Shown piece after piece: positions 21,857 through 31,331 of a stretch of DNA of 64,000 nucleotides (its first letter is position 1; the number at the start of each line of letters is the position of its first letter). The translations under genes and the position numbers were made by a program. The notes beneath the pieces were generated by a model, which worked only from the letters and a program-made list of their open reading frames with translations, searched no databases and had not been told where the DNA came from. This DNA is from Pseudoalteromonas sp. Z1A8 (GTDB lineage: Bacteria > Pseudomonadota > Gammaproteobacteria > Enterobacterales > Alteromonadaceae): positions 26,107 through 90,106 of the forward strand of contig NZ_WTLB01000014.1 in the NCBI RefSeq assembly GCF_011378855.1, in the 5' to 3' direction.

Positions 21857-23362
21857 GTGGAATTAGCAGATAACGAATATGACTTACTAGTCATCGGTGG
21901 CGGTGTAAACGGCACTGGAATAGCAGCTGATGCAGCAGGCAGAGGATTAAAAGTACTCTTGTGCGAACAATCAGACCTTGCCTGTGCAACATCTTCAAAC
22001 AGTTCTAAGCTGATCCACGGTGGTCTGCGCTACCTTGAGCATTACGAATTTAGATTAGTAAAAGAAGCCCTAGCAGAGCGAGAAGTGCTACTTAAAAACG
22101 CACCTCATATTATGTGGCCGCTAACCTTTAGATTGCCGCATCAAAAGCATTTACGCCCTGCGTGGATGATTCGCATTGGTTTGTTTATGTATGACAACCT
22201 AGCGAAACGCGAAACACTAGCGGGTTCTCGAAGCATTAAATTTGGCGAAAATAGTGTTTTAGAACCCTCTATTACCAAAGGGTTTGAATACTCTGATGGC
22301 TGGGTTGACGATTCTCGCTTAGTCGTTTTAAACGCCCTTGCAGCGCAACAAAAAGGCGCCGTTATTACCACACAAACTAAGTGTGTAAATGCTAAACGTG
22401 AGCAAGGTAAATGGCAGGTAACGCTTGAGCAGCAAAAGAGCAAAGCTAAATACACCATTTCTGCCAAAGGCATTGTTAATGCTGCGGGTCCTTGGGTAGC
22501 TAAATTATTTGATGAAGCCCTAACAGAAAAATCACCACAAAATATTCGCCTTGTAAAAGGTAGTCACATTGTAGTGCCTCGCATTCACGATGAGAAACAA
22601 GCTTATATTTTACAAAATAAAGATCAGCGTATTGTGTTTGTTATTCCGTTTGAAGATGACTTCTCACTTATTGGCACAACCGATGTAGAACACAAAGGTG
22701 AAGCACAAGACGTTAAAATTAGTGATGAAGAAATTGATTACTTAATTGATATTACTAATACCTACTTTAAACAACCGATTAAACGCGAAGACATAGTACA
22801 TACCTTTTCAGGCGTACGCCCATTACTTGATGACGAATCAGTTAATGCACAAGCCGTTACTCGCGATTATAAATTAGAGCTTTCGAGTGATGCTAAGCAA
22901 GCACCTCTATTGAGTGTGTTTGGTGGAAAAATTACAACTTATCGCAAACTTGCCGAAGCTGCGGTTAATAAGCTTGAAGACTTTTACCCACAAATGAGCA
23001 AAGCGTGGACCAAGTATAGCTCGCTCCCTGGTGGTAATTTTAGCTCTGTAGAAGCACTTAAATCAGAGCTAAAAGCAAAATATGAATGGCTACCTGAAAT
23101 AACACTTAAACGCTTTGTACGCACTTATGGTACTCGTGCTAAAAATATATTAGGTAGTGCAACTGGGTTGAGTGATTTAGGCCAAGATTTTGGCCATGGT
23201 TTATTTGCAGCAGAAGTAGATTACTTGCTAAATGAAGAGTGGGCAGAAAACGCATACAATATTTTATGGCGCCGCAGCAAATTAGGACTACGTTTTAATG
23301 AGGCACAAGTTGCTGCGCTCAATGATTACATTGAGCATAACCAAGCAGCTAAAAGCGCTTAA
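21857..23362 (+). CDS. glpD: Aerobic glycerol-3-phosphate dehydrogenase
   Basis: Membrane-associated FAD enzyme that oxidises glycerol 3-phosphate to dihydroxyacetone phosphate and passes electrons to quinone. 501 residues, same length as E. coli GlpD. The N-terminal FAD motif VIGGGVNGTGIAADAAGRG covers residues 12-30, followed by SSNSSKLIHGGLRYLE, a family signature; VFGGKITTYRKLAE occurs near residue 360. The start is GTG at 21857 with AAGG about ten bases upstream. A shared terminator stands between it and the convergent dgoK-like gene. Confidence 0.97.
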   Translation: MELADNEYDLLVIGGGVNGTGIAADAAGRGLKVLLCEQSDLACATSSNSSKLIHGGLRYLEHYEFRLVKEALAEREVLLKNAPHIMWPLTFRLPHQKHLRPAWMIRIGLFMYDNLAKRETLAGSRSIKFGENSVLEPSITKGFEYSDGWVDDSRLVVLNALAAQQKGAVITTQTKCVNAKREQGKWQVTLEQQKSKAKYTISAKGIVNAAGPWVAKLFDEALTEKSPQNIRLVKGSHIVVPRIHDEKQAYILQNKDQRIVFVIPFEDDFSLIGTTDVEHKGEAQDVKISDEEIDYLIDITNTYFKQPIKREDIVHTFSGVRPLLDDESVNAQAVTRDYKLELSSDAKQAPLLSVFGGKITTYRKLAEAAVNKLEDFYPQMSKAWTKYSSLPGGNFSSVEALKSELKAKYEWLPEITLKRFVRTYGTRAKNILGSATGLSDLGQDFGHGLFAAEVDYLLNEEWAENAYNILWRRSKLGLRFNEAQVAALNDYIEHNQAAKSA

Positions 23363-23386
23363 CTATTAAGTTATAATAGCTTCCTG

Positions 23387-23420
23387 TTAACCCCTTTATA
23401 ATTTAATTTTTATAGAGGGG
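23387..23420. terminator. Terminator between glpD and the dgoK-like gene
   Basis: Stem AACCCCTTTATA / TATAGAGGGGTT followed by TATTTTTTT on the plus strand. It lies between convergent genes and ends within two bases of the leftward stop codon. Confidence 0.8.
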
Positions 23421-23421
23421 T

Positions 23422-24372
23422 TTATTTTTTTGACTCTAAATTAAATAAATAATTAAAACCGCTAAGCGTCGCTGTTTTAATATCAAACTCAACACACTTC
23501 ACACCTATTTGATTAAGCGCCGTAGTAAAACACTTATTCAGCTGCTTTGTGCCAATCACTACAACTTGTGTATCACTCAATAATTGCCATTCGCTAGCAT
23601 GGCGAGCTGCTCGTACATCGCTGCCAATTAATACACCCGACAAATAGGCTTTGGCTTGTACTGGCGTTAACTCCTTTGAAAGCTGGCGTGTACGCACACT
23701 AAAAATACCATGTGCCAAGTTACCGCTATCACTACCTAAAGTTAGCTCACAGCCTTGCTCAAATGCTTTAAAGTCAAACTCACCTTCTGCACAGTCGTTA
23801 GGAATTAAAACACTTTGATGACATAACAAATCATATAACTCGCCGGTCATGGCTGTTTTAAAGCAAATGATTTCGCCGTTGTTTATAAGCACCCATTTAG
23901 TATGTGTACCCGGCAAACATAATAATATTTTACCTTGTTGATACTGTGTATTTTGTTTTAAAAAGCCGAGTATTTGCAGCTCTTCACCACGCATTACATC
24001 AAATAAGCCATTTTGCAGCGTACATTTTGTACCTGGGAATGCCTTAATAATATGCCCATCGCAATCAAAGCTAATAGCCGCATTAAGGAGTTCTTCGGGA
24101 TTAATTGGGCATTCTAAATAAGGGGTTTTGTGCCAGCCAATACTTGAGGTAATTTGCCCTGCAATATATATAGGTAAACTGCCATATTGTTGCTTCCACA
24201 CCGCAACAGTGTCTATTAAGGTTTGTTCAAAATTTTGATTCGCCTTAACCACACCCGGGCCATCACGCTGTGCTAATAATGTAAGTTTTGACTGTGCTTG
24301 CACTTCGCACAAATAAGCGCGTAAATGACTTGTGCCCCAGTCAACGGCAATAAAAAGAGATGAAGTAGCCAA
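23422..24372 (-). CDS. dgoK: 2-dehydro-3-deoxygalactonokinase
   Basis: Phosphorylates 2-keto-3-deoxy-galactonate, a step of D-galactonate and De Ley-Doudoroff galactose breakdown. 316 residues. The ASKHA-type phosphate motif is AVDWGTSHLRAYL at residues 9-21; family-typical stretches are AGQITSSIGW, VMRGEELQILG and LPGTHTKWV. It starts three bases after the upstream SDR gene and is clearly cotranscribed with it. The galactonate dehydratase and the aldolase of the route are not in the window, so they must be elsewhere if the route is complete. Confidence 0.9.
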   Translation of the reverse strand: MATSSLFIAVDWGTSHLRAYLCEVQAQSKLTLLAQRDGPGVVKANQNFEQTLIDTVAVWKQQYGSLPIYIAGQITSSIGWHKTPYLECPINPEELLNAAISFDCDGHIIKAFPGTKCTLQNGLFDVMRGEELQILGFLKQNTQYQQGKILLCLPGTHTKWVLINNGEIICFKTAMTGELYDLLCHQSVLIPNDCAEGEFDFKAFEQGCELTLGSDSGNLAHGIFSVRTRQLSKELTPVQAKAYLSGVLIGSDVRAARHASEWQLLSDTQVVVIGTKQLNKCFTTALNQIGVKCVEFDIKTATLSGFNYLFNLESKK

Positions 24373-24375
24373 ACT

Positions 24376-25134
24376 TTACAGCCTCCCACCGTCAATTTTA
24401 ATACTTTGCCCGGTAATCATACTGCTTTCGTCGGCGGCTAAAAAGAGTGCCAAATTAGCAACATCTTCAGGTGTTACTAACTTTTTAAGCGCCATGGCTT
24501 CCATCCACTTAACTTGCTCTTCTTCGGTAAACCAACTTGCTAGTTGACGGTCGGTGGCAACCCACCCTGGTAAAATAGCGTTAACGCGAATACCAAACTC
24601 GCCATAATCGCGTGCAAGTGCCTTAGTCATACCAATTAACCCTGCTTTTGCTGTTACATAACCGGCCATTTGTGGCTGGCCCATAATCGCGTTAATAGAG
24701 CTAAAGTTAATGATACTGCCCGCCTCATCACCTTTCATAAAAGACATAGCAACTTGAGAAGCAAAAAAAGCAGGGTTTAAGTTTATTTGTAAGCACTGAT
24801 CCCAGTCTTGCACTGTAACGTCTTCGCTTGCTTGGCGGCGGTCGTTCGCTACATTATTAACTAGTACATTAATGGCACCAAAAGCGGCGCATGCATCTAC
24901 AAGTGATTGCTGAAGTGCATGCGAATCAGTGACATCTACTTGTCTGTACCATAGTTTTGCATCGGGTAAATCACTAATGAGCGATTGTGCAGCCTTATCA
25001 TCAATATCAATAAACGCTACTTTTGCATTTTGGTTTACAAAGGATTTAACCATTGCTCTGCCAATGCCTGATGCACCACCGGTAATAAACACAACTTTGC
25101 CAGAAATACTATGATATTGAGCTAGGGTGTCCAA
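24376..25134 (-). CDS. SDR dehydrogenase, probable galactose 1-dehydrogenase type
   Basis: Classical NAD(P)-dependent SDR. I set the start at TTG 25134, because GGAGAG lies six bases upstream and the longer frame to 25155 would put this ribosome binding site inside the gene; the product then has 252 residues. Motifs: TGGASGIG near residue 18, NNVAN at the NNAG position, Ser in NFSSINAIMG, and YVTAK as the catalytic Tyr/Lys. Its tight linkage to dgoK and a FadR-type regulator suggests oxidation of D-galactose (or a related sugar) to the lactone. Glucose or fucose dehydrogenase activity is an alternative. Confidence 0.82.
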   Translation of the reverse strand: MDTLAQYHSISGKVVFITGGASGIGRAMVKSFVNQNAKVAFIDIDDKAAQSLISDLPDAKLWYRQVDVTDSHALQQSLVDACAAFGAINVLVNNVANDRRQASEDVTVQDWDQCLQINLNPAFFASQVAMSFMKGDEAGSIINFSSINAIMGQPQMAGYVTAKAGLIGMTKALARDYGEFGIRVNAILPGWVATDRQLASWFTEEEQVKWMEAMALKKLVTPEDVANLALFLAADESSMITGQSIKIDGGRL

Positions 25135-25243
25135 ATTAAACTCTCCAAACAACAACTTACAATAGTGTTTTGCTTATTAAAAACGCCAATAGACGTTATA
25201 AAGAACTAAAACGCTGTGCTAAAATAATTAGCCAATTAAAACT

Positions 25244-25290
25244 TTATATCATATCCTCAAGTACATTAATATGATATATGATATATAATA
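25244..25290. promoter_or_regulatory. AT-rich operator region between the SDR gene and the FadR-type regulator
   Basis: The divergent promoter region contains TTTATATCATATCC and, 12 bases on, repeats of ATATGATATATGATATATAA. Read on the minus strand the second block gives TATATATCATATA, the core also seen in the palindromes upstream of the galactoside genes. It is a natural site for autoregulation by the adjacent regulator; no experimental support. Confidence 0.5.
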
Positions 25291-25320
25291 AAGCAATATA
25301 TCAACTCGGAATCCTGCGCA

Positions 25321-26022
25321 ATGAAAAGCCAACCTCGTCAAAATTTAACACAACAATTAACCCACGATTTGGGTTTTGCTATTGTGCGTGGTGTTTACCC
25401 TGTAAGCGAAGGCCTGCCTTCTGAAGCCGATTTATGTATAAAATACGATGTGAGTCGCAGTGCTACTCGCGAAGCCGTAAAAATGCTCTCTGCTAAAGGA
25501 TTAATTTCTTCTCGTCCTAAGCAAGGTATTCGCGTACTACCAGAAAGTAGCTGGAATATGTTTGACACCGACGTACTGCGTTGGATTTTAAGCAGTAAGC
25601 CATCTTTATCATTATTAAAAGAGTTTACTCAAGTGCGTGTTGCGCTTGAGCCACAAGCAGCCGCGCTTGCAGCAGTAAATGCCACTGCTGAACAGCTCGC
25701 TGAAATTGATAACGCCTTAGCTCGTATGGCTGAAGCTGACGAAGGCTTAGACGACCCACTAGAAGCTGACATTGCTTTTCATACCAGCATATTAGTGGCC
25801 AGTAACAATCGCTTTTTTGTACAGTTAACTGAGTTTATTAGTACTGCGCTTAGAGTAAGTATTCGCTACACAAACCACATTAAAGGTGTACCGGGCGCAG
25901 ACGTGGCTAAGCATGCTGATATTTTAGAAACTATAAAATCACGCGACCCTGAACGCGCAAAAAAAGCAGTAGAAACAATTTTAGAAGAAGCACTACAGTT
26001 AATTGAATCTAAATTAGTTTAA
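25321..26022 (+). CDS. FadR-subfamily GntR regulator, DgoR-like
   Basis: 233-residue repressor-type protein. An N-terminal winged helix (about residues 8-75; YDVSRSATREAVKMLSAKGLISSRPKQGIRV) precedes an all-helical FCD ligand-binding domain (about 95-225) with metal-site-type residues: the D in ADIAFH (about 149-153) and histidines in the C-terminal helices (KHADIL). It stands divergently to the SDR-dgoK pair, the place expected for a DgoR-like regulator responding to galactonate. It is the only regulator gene near the galactose genes in this window, so it is the first candidate for the shared palindrome. Confidence 0.9.
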   Translation: MKSQPRQNLTQQLTHDLGFAIVRGVYPVSEGLPSEADLCIKYDVSRSATREAVKMLSAKGLISSRPKQGIRVLPESSWNMFDTDVLRWILSSKPSLSLLKEFTQVRVALEPQAAALAAVNATAEQLAEIDNALARMAEADEGLDDPLEADIAFHTSILVASNNRFFVQLTEFISTALRVSIRYTNHIKGVPGADVAKHADILETIKSRDPERAKKAVETILEEALQLIESKLV

Positions 26023-26049
26023 TGTTAGTTCAACATATTGTATGAATAT

Positions 26050-26096
26050 TGAGTCCATCGAATTTACTCTTTGCAGTATATTCAATGGACTTTTTT
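26050..26096 (+). terminator. Terminator after the FadR-type regulator
   Basis: GAGTCCATCGAAT pairs with ATTCAATGGACT across a loop of about twenty bases, followed by TTTTTT, 30 bases after the stop codon. Confidence 0.75.
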
Positions 26097-26111
26097 ATTG
26101 CCTATAAGGCT

Positions 26112-26324
26112 TAATACCAATCCGCAATAATACTTAATCATTTTGCGGGGCTAAACGTGTCGCTACCTGCGTTAAAAAATTCTCATTTACGACTGCATGG
26201 ATGCAGAAGGTAGAGCAATGCAGGAGCAATTGCCGAGAACAACTAAATAGCGAATTTTTTGCCTAGCTACCAACACGTTTTTCCGCCCTCAAAATAGATC
26301 ATTTAATTAAGCGAATTAGTATAA
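26112..26324. repeat. MITE-like intergenic repeat with terminal inverted repeats
   Basis: A 213-bp non-coding element. The left end TAATACCAATCCGC and the reverse complement of the right end TTATACTAATTCGC agree at 11 of 14 bases, and the similarity continues inward (ATTTTGCGGGG against the complement of CCGCCCTCAAAAT). No open frame of note. This layout and the TAATACCAAT-type ends are, from memory, typical of short repeats scattered between genes in Alteromonadales. Only one copy of this type is in the window. Confidence 0.65.
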
Positions 26325-26336
26325 ATTACAGACATT

Positions 26337-26374
26337 AAAAAATCCGATATCAGTCACCTGATATCGGATTTTTA
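26337..26374. terminator. Terminator downstream of accC
   Basis: Near-perfect stem AAAAATCCGATATCAG / CTGATATCGGATTTTT with a TCAC loop. It lies 65 bases past the accC stop codon and works in both directions. Confidence 0.88.
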
Positions 26375-26438
26375 ATTATTTAAATCAGATTAATAACTCT
26401 GGTTATTAACTCCGATAAAACACCTTTTTAGGCTCGAA

Positions 26439-27779
26439 TTATAATCCTAATTTCTTCTCAAGATAGTGGATGTTAGTGCCACCATTTTTGAAGTTTTCAT
26501 CTGCAAGAATTCTTTTATGCAAAGGAGTATTAGTTTTAATTCCGTCAATTACTAGCTCGTTAAGTGCATTGCGCGCGCGGGCAATAGCTACGTCACGGTT
26601 TTCACCGTAAGTAATTAACTTACCAATCATTGAATCGTAATGTGGTGGAACCGTATAGTCAGCGTAAATATGGCTGTCCCAACGAATACCTAAACCACCA
26701 GCAGGATGGAAACGTGTAATTTTACCCGGTGAAGGAATAAACGTTTCAGGATCCTCAGCATTAATACGACACTCAATAGCATGACCACGAATAACAACGT
26801 CGTCTTGAGTGAATGATAAAGGCTGGCCCGCTGCAATTTTTAATTGCTCTTTTACTAAATCGATACCAGTAACCATTTCAGTTACAGGGTGTTCAACCTG
26901 AATACGCGTATTCATTTCGATGAAGTAAAACTCGCCGTTTTCGTATAAAAACTCAAACGTACCTGCACCGCGGTATCCAATTTCGATACATGCACGTGTA
27001 CAGCGCTCGCCAATGAATTTACGCGTTTCAGCAGTAATTCCTGGTGCTGGCGCTTCTTCAACTACTTTTTGGTGACGACGTTGCATAGAACAATCACGTT
27101 CACCTAAATGTACTGCATTACCTTGGCCGTCAGCTAATACTTGAACTTCGATATGGCGTGGGTTTTCTAGGAATTTTTCCATGTAAACCATGCTATTACC
27201 AAAGAATTGCTTAGCTTCTTGCTGTGTTAATGCAATTGAATCAATAAGTTCAGATTCGCTGCGAACAACACGCATACCACGACCACCACCGCCACCAGCG
27301 GCTTTGATGATTACCGGGTAACCGATACGCTTAGCGATTTGCATGTTGCGTTCTTTATCATCTGATACCGGGCCGTCTGAGCCTGGTACACATGGAACGC
27401 CTGCTTTACGCATTGCTGCGATAGCAGATACTTTATCGCCCATAAGACGAATAGTGTCGCCACGAGGACCAATAAATACAAAACCACTTTGCTCAACTTG
27501 GTCGGCAAAATCAGCATTTTCTGCAAGGAAACCGTAACCAGGGTGAATCGCTACAGCGTCAGTTATTTCAGCCGCAGCAATAATGCGCGGAATATCTAAA
27601 TAACTTTCAGTTGCTGATGGTCTACCAATACAGATGGTTTCATCTGCAAGCAATACATGCTTAAGATCGCGATCTGCCGTTGAATGCACAGCAACCGTTT
27701 TGATCCCAAGCTCTTTGCAGGCGCGCAATATACGAAGTGCAATTTCACCTCGGTTTGCAATGACTACTTTATCTAACAT
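26439..27779 (-). CDS. accC: Biotin carboxylase subunit of acetyl-CoA carboxylase
   Basis: ATP-dependent carboxylation of biotin on BCCP, first half-reaction of malonyl-CoA synthesis. 446 residues (E. coli 449). The N-terminal domain begins [25 protein letters not shown]; the ATP-grasp glycine-rich loop [14 protein letters not shown] is near residue 160; [14 protein letters not shown] carries the catalytic Glu/Arg region near residue 285. It follows accB by 26 bases in the usual accB-accC operon, here preceded by aroQ. Confidence 0.98.
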   Translation of the reverse strand: MLDKVVIANRGEIALRILRACKELGIKTVAVHSTADRDLKHVLLADETICIGRPSATESYLDIPRIIAAAEITDAVAIHPGYGFLAENADFADQVEQSGFVFIGPRGDTIRLMGDKVSAIAAMRKAGVPCVPGSDGPVSDDKERNMQIAKRIGYPVIIKAAGGGGGRGMRVVRSESELIDSIALTQQEAKQFFGNSMVYMEKFLENPRHIEVQVLADGQGNAVHLGERDCSMQRRHQKVVEEAPAPGITAETRKFIGERCTRACIEIGYRGAGTFEFLYENGEFYFIEMNTRIQVEHPVTEMVTGIDLVKEQLKIAAGQPLSFTQDDVVIRGHAIECRINAEDPETFIPSPGKITRFHPAGGLGIRWDSHIYADYTVPPHYDSMIGKLITYGENRDVAIARARNALNELVIDGIKTNTPLHKRILADENFKNGGTNIHYLEKKLGL

Positions 27780-27805
27780 TAGAGTTGGCCTTTTAGGTTA
27801 CGCTA

Positions 27806-28264
27806 TTATTCAATGATGAATAGAGGTTGATCAAATTCTATTGGCTCGCCATTTTCAGCTAAGATAGCTCTTACTGTACCGGCTTTATCTGATTCAATTT
27901 GGTTCATCATTTTCATAGCTTCGATAATACAAAGCGTGTCGCCAACTTTAACTTGTTGACCAACTTCTACATATGCTGGCGCTTCTGGAGAAGCTGCAGA
28001 GTAAAAAGAACCAACCATTGGTGATTTAACTTGATGACCAGTAGGTTCTGCTGGTGCTGCCGCTTCAACTGCTACAGGAGCCGCTGCAACTGGTGCTGCT
28101 GGCGCTGGTGCATATTGCTGTGGAGCAAATTGCGGGTAACCTGGGCCTGCGCTCATGTTGTTACGATTAATACGTACTGATTCTTCACCTTCAGTGATTT
28201 CTAGCTCAGCAATACCTGATTCTTCTACTAATTCGATAAGCTTCTTTATCTTGCGAATATCCAT
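27806..28264 (-). CDS. accB: Biotin carboxyl carrier protein of acetyl-CoA carboxylase
   Basis: Carries biotin between the AccC and AccAD active sites. 152 residues: N-terminal dimerisation part, an Ala/Pro-rich flexible linker (about residues 48-75), then the biotinyl domain with the attachment lysine Lys118 in EAMKMMNQI. The order aroQ-accB-accC is the common one in gammaproteobacteria. Confidence 0.98.
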   Translation of the reverse strand: MDIRKIKKLIELVEESGIAELEITEGEESVRINRNNMSAGPGYPQFAPQQYAPAPAAPVAAAPVAVEAAAPAEPTGHQVKSPMVGSFYSAASPEAPAYVEVGQQVKVGDTLCIIEAMKMMNQIESDKAGTVRAILAENGEPIEFDQPLFIIE

Positions 28265-28304
28265 TACACGACCCGCCTGTTAGTTGTTTGTGTGTTAATT
28301 TAAA

Positions 28305-28757
28305 TTAAATTGCGTTTTGCAACCGGCTCACAGCGGCATTTAATGCTGCGTGATAACCCATTGCACCTAATCCACATATCACGCCTTGCGCTACATCAGA
28401 AAAGTACGAATGATGACGAAAGGCTTCACGTGCGTGCACATTACTTAAATGCACTTCAAAAAACGGAATATCAACACTTAGCAATGCATCACGTAATGCA
28501 ACGCTTGTATGCGTAAATGCAGCAGGGTTAATTATTATGTAATCAACCGCTTGCCAAGCACTGTGTATTCGTTCAATGAGGGCTTGCTCACTATTACTTT
28601 GAAAATGCGTTAACTCAACATCTAGACTATCAGCGGCACTTGTTAGTTCGCTCATAATTTCACTTAGCGTTTGAAAACCGTATTTATCCGGTTCACGTTT
28701 GCCAAGCATGTTTAAATTTGGACCATTTATAACCAAAAGGTTAAATTTTGCAGTCAT
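28305..28757 (-). CDS. aroQ: Type II 3-dehydroquinate dehydratase
   Basis: Third step of the shikimate pathway, anti-elimination of water from 3-dehydroquinate; the enzyme forms dodecamers. 150 residues, full length. Catalytic Tyr26 lies in [11 protein letters not shown], with His83 in NPAAFTHTS and His103 in EVHLSN, after the signature NGPNLNMLG. It is 40 bases upstream of accB on the same strand, so it is likely the first gene of aroQ-accB-accC. Confidence 0.97.
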   Translation of the reverse strand: MTAKFNLLVINGPNLNMLGKREPDKYGFQTLSEIMSELTSAADSLDVELTHFQSNSEQALIERIHSAWQAVDYIIINPAAFTHTSVALRDALLSVDIPFFEVHLSNVHAREAFRHHSYFSDVAQGVICGLGAMGYHAALNAAVSRLQNAI

Positions 28758-28949
28758 AATACGCGATATATCCTATAAGTAATGAGTTAAGCGGTTACTA
28801 ACTAGTTTTTCACTTTTAAGTAAGCAGAAAAAGCAATGTAGCAACAAATTCTCACGTTAACCAACTATTATAGTGATTTCGATGTAAATAGCAGCAAAAT
28901 ACTGGTCCAATCTCTATTTTGGGAACGCGAGGGGAGGCATGAATTAGAA

Positions 28950-28974
28950 AGCCACTCGGTATACCCAAGTGGCT
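28950..28974 (-). terminator. Terminator after dsbD
   Basis: Stem GCCACTTGGGTATACCGAGTGGC read leftward (the centre GGTATACC can extend the pairing), followed by TTTCTAATT, 12 bases past the dsbD stop codon. The T-run is weak. The remaining gap up to aroQ (to 28985) shows nothing else. Confidence 0.55.
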
Positions 28975-28985
28975 GTGTTGCACTA

Positions 28986-30833
28986 TTATTGTGCGCTGGC
29001 GCGCACTGTAGCAAGGTGTTTAGCAAAATCGTCAGCGTTTAAAAAGCCGGTTACACGTTGTGTACTTAACTCTTTACCTTGGGTGTTAAAAAACAAAATA
29101 CTCGGTAAACCAAACACGGTGTACTCTTCCATTAGCTCAATTGTTTTATTATCACTGTCCGTTAAATCAACTTGAATTAGCTGATAATGGCTAAATTCAC
29201 TTTGCACTTGGGCATCTGGAAACGTGTAATGTTCAAACTCTTTACACGCCACGCACCAATCTGCATATAAGTCGACCATAACCATTCGACCTTCATTATT
29301 CGCTTGCGCTACCGCTTCTTTTAGTTCAGCTAAATCAGCAACCTGTTTAAACTCATTACTTTGCGAGCTTACCTGTACAGATCGTACTTGTGCCGGCCAA
29401 AAGTAGTTTTTAGTTAACGTAAAGCCTGTAATAACGAGTAGCGTTGCAGCAAACCACAGCGCTGTTTTTAACTTGCTTTGCGTTTGACTGCTTTGCCAAT
29501 GGTGTAAGTAAAGTGCTGTTGCTAATGCAAGCACACCTGCCATTAATAATATAATGTCGGCGCTTACTAGTCGCTCAAGTAATATCAGTGGCACTACAAG
29601 CATCACAAAACCAAACAAGGTTTTAACTTGCTCCATCCAACCACCCGCTTTAGGCAGCAATTTACCGCCAGATGTACCAAGTAATAACAATGGTAACCCC
29701 ATACCTAAACTAAGCACGTACAGTGTTAAACCACCTACCAAGTAATCGCCGCTTTGCGCTACAAATAACAGAGCAGCCGACAACGGCGCCGTAGTACAAG
29801 GTGATGCTATTAAGCCCGAAAGTACACCCATTAAAAATACGCCAACGTAGTTGCCGCCTTTTTGGTTATTACTTACTTGGGTTAACTTGCTCATCATACT
29901 GCTTGGCAGTTTAATTTCGTACCAACCAAACATCGACATAGCCAATAATACAAATAATAAACTAAAGCTAATTAATACAAATGGATGCTGTAAATACCCC
30001 TGCACTTGCCCACCAAGTGCCGCAACAACTAAACCAAGCGCTGCATAGGTAACTGCCATACCCTGTATATATACAAACGACAGTGCAAAGGCTTTTTTAG
30101 TTGAAAGGTTTTGCTGGCCCGCAATTAAGCTCGACAAAATAGGAAACATAGGAAATACGCACGGCGTAAAAGCAAGGCCTACACCCACTATAAAAAATAT
30201 GAGTAAATTAGTTATCAAGCTCTGACTTGCTAATTGCTCAGTAAAGGTGAGCTCTTTTTTGGTGTCATCTGAATTTGTTATGGGTTCAGTAGTAGGTTCA
30301 GTAGTTGGCTCATTAAGTGCTGCAAACGTATTGGTCGCAGACGCCGCTTCATCTGTAGCGCTATTTTGATCTACATTTTTAATCTGCGCGCCACTAATTA
30401 CACTTAACGGAATACTAATAACTTCAGGCGGATAACAAAGCCCTGCTTTTGCACAGCCCTGATAACGAACTTTAACAACAGCGCCTTCGGTTATATTGCT
30501 TAGCTTACTTACAACACTCGCAGAATTGAAAAAGACTTCTGTTTTACCAAAAAATTCATCTTCAATAATTTCGCCACTACCAGAGTCACCTACTTGAATG
30601 CTTGCACCCTTGGCAATGATTTCTATTTTCTTTTTATATAAATAATAGTCTGGCGCTATATCCCAACCCACAAACAAGGTGCTGCCTTGCTGATCAAAGT
30701 CAAATACAAACGCTTGGTCTACAGGTAAAAAAGTGTGTTGAGGAGGCCCAAGTAGATCACCAAGCACATTATTAGTCGCAGCCTTTACAGGTACAGTTAA
30801 TAATGTAACCAACAATAAAAAGAAAAAACGCAT
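28986..30833 (-). CDS. dsbD: Protein-disulfide reductase DsbD
   Basis: Inner-membrane electron carrier that moves reducing power from cytoplasmic thioredoxin to periplasmic DsbC, CcmG and similar proteins. I take the ATG at 30833: it overlaps the cutA stop codon (TAATG) and opens a signal peptide MRFFFLLLVTLLTVPVKA, giving 615 residues. The order is the alpha domain with Cys127 and Cys133 (GCAKAGLCYPP), a membrane domain of about eight helices with Cys in TPCVFP and SPCTTAP, and a thioredoxin-like gamma domain with WCVACK near residue 517. It is translationally coupled to cutA as in E. coli. Confidence 0.96.
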   Translation of the reverse strand: MRFFFLLLVTLLTVPVKAATNNVLGDLLGPPQHTFLPVDQAFVFDFDQQGSTLFVGWDIAPDYYLYKKKIEIIAKGASIQVGDSGSGEIIEDEFFGKTEVFFNSASVVSKLSNITEGAVVKVRYQGCAKAGLCYPPEVISIPLSVISGAQIKNVDQNSATDEAASATNTFAALNEPTTEPTTEPITNSDDTKKELTFTEQLASQSLITNLLIFFIVGVGLAFTPCVFPMFPILSSLIAGQQNLSTKKAFALSFVYIQGMAVTYAALGLVVAALGGQVQGYLQHPFVLISFSLLFVLLAMSMFGWYEIKLPSSMMSKLTQVSNNQKGGNYVGVFLMGVLSGLIASPCTTAPLSAALLFVAQSGDYLVGGLTLYVLSLGMGLPLLLLGTSGGKLLPKAGGWMEQVKTLFGFVMLVVPLILLERLVSADIILLMAGVLALATALYLHHWQSSQTQSKLKTALWFAATLLVITGFTLTKNYFWPAQVRSVQVSSQSNEFKQVADLAELKEAVAQANNEGRMVMVDLYADWCVACKEFEHYTFPDAQVQSEFSHYQLIQVDLTDSDNKTIELMEEYTVFGLPSILFFNTQGKELSTQRVTGFLNADDFAKHLATVRASAQ

Positions 30834-31153
30834 TAATTCAGTACCTCGTCCATCCAATTAAAATATGCCAAATTACCTGTTGATACTTCTACAACCTGAA
30901 TCTCTGGCACTTCGTAGCTATGTAACTCTTTTATTGTTAAAAACACATCATTCATTTTATCTGCTTTTGTTTTTATAAGTAGCTTGGCTTCAGTTGCTTC
31001 TGCCACTTCGCCTTCCCACATATAAATAGAGCCCATGTTAGGTAAAATATTTACACAAGCAGCCAGTTTTTTTTCTACTAACGCCCTTGCTAGACTGCGT
31101 GCTTCTGCTTCGTCTTTGCAGGTCGTAAAAATCATTTTAAAATGCGTAGTCAT
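30833..31153 (-). CDS. cutA: Divalent-cation tolerance protein CutA
   Basis: Small trimeric PII-like protein originally linked to copper tolerance; its true ligand is unclear. 106 residues, full length, with the conserved KKLAACVNI, MWEGEV and HSYEVPEI stretches. Its stop codon overlaps the dsbD start codon. The upstream 178 bases are shared divergently with fxsA. Confidence 0.96.
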   Translation of the reverse strand: MTTHFKMIFTTCKDEAEARSLARALVEKKLAACVNILPNMGSIYMWEGEVAEATEAKLLIKTKADKMNDVFLTIKELHSYEVPEIQVVEVSTGNLAYFNWMDEVLN

Positions 31154-31331
31154 TATGAACCTATACTTATTTAACAGTGTCTAGCTTCATAGTATCTGAT
31201 AGCCGATACAATGTGTAGACGCTAAAATATCAGTAAAATGACGATACCTATGCCCTAACCTTGAAAAGAGACCTCGTCACCCTCATTTATATTTCATCAA
31301 CTCTTTTGAGTGTCATTATTTAGAGAGCGTT

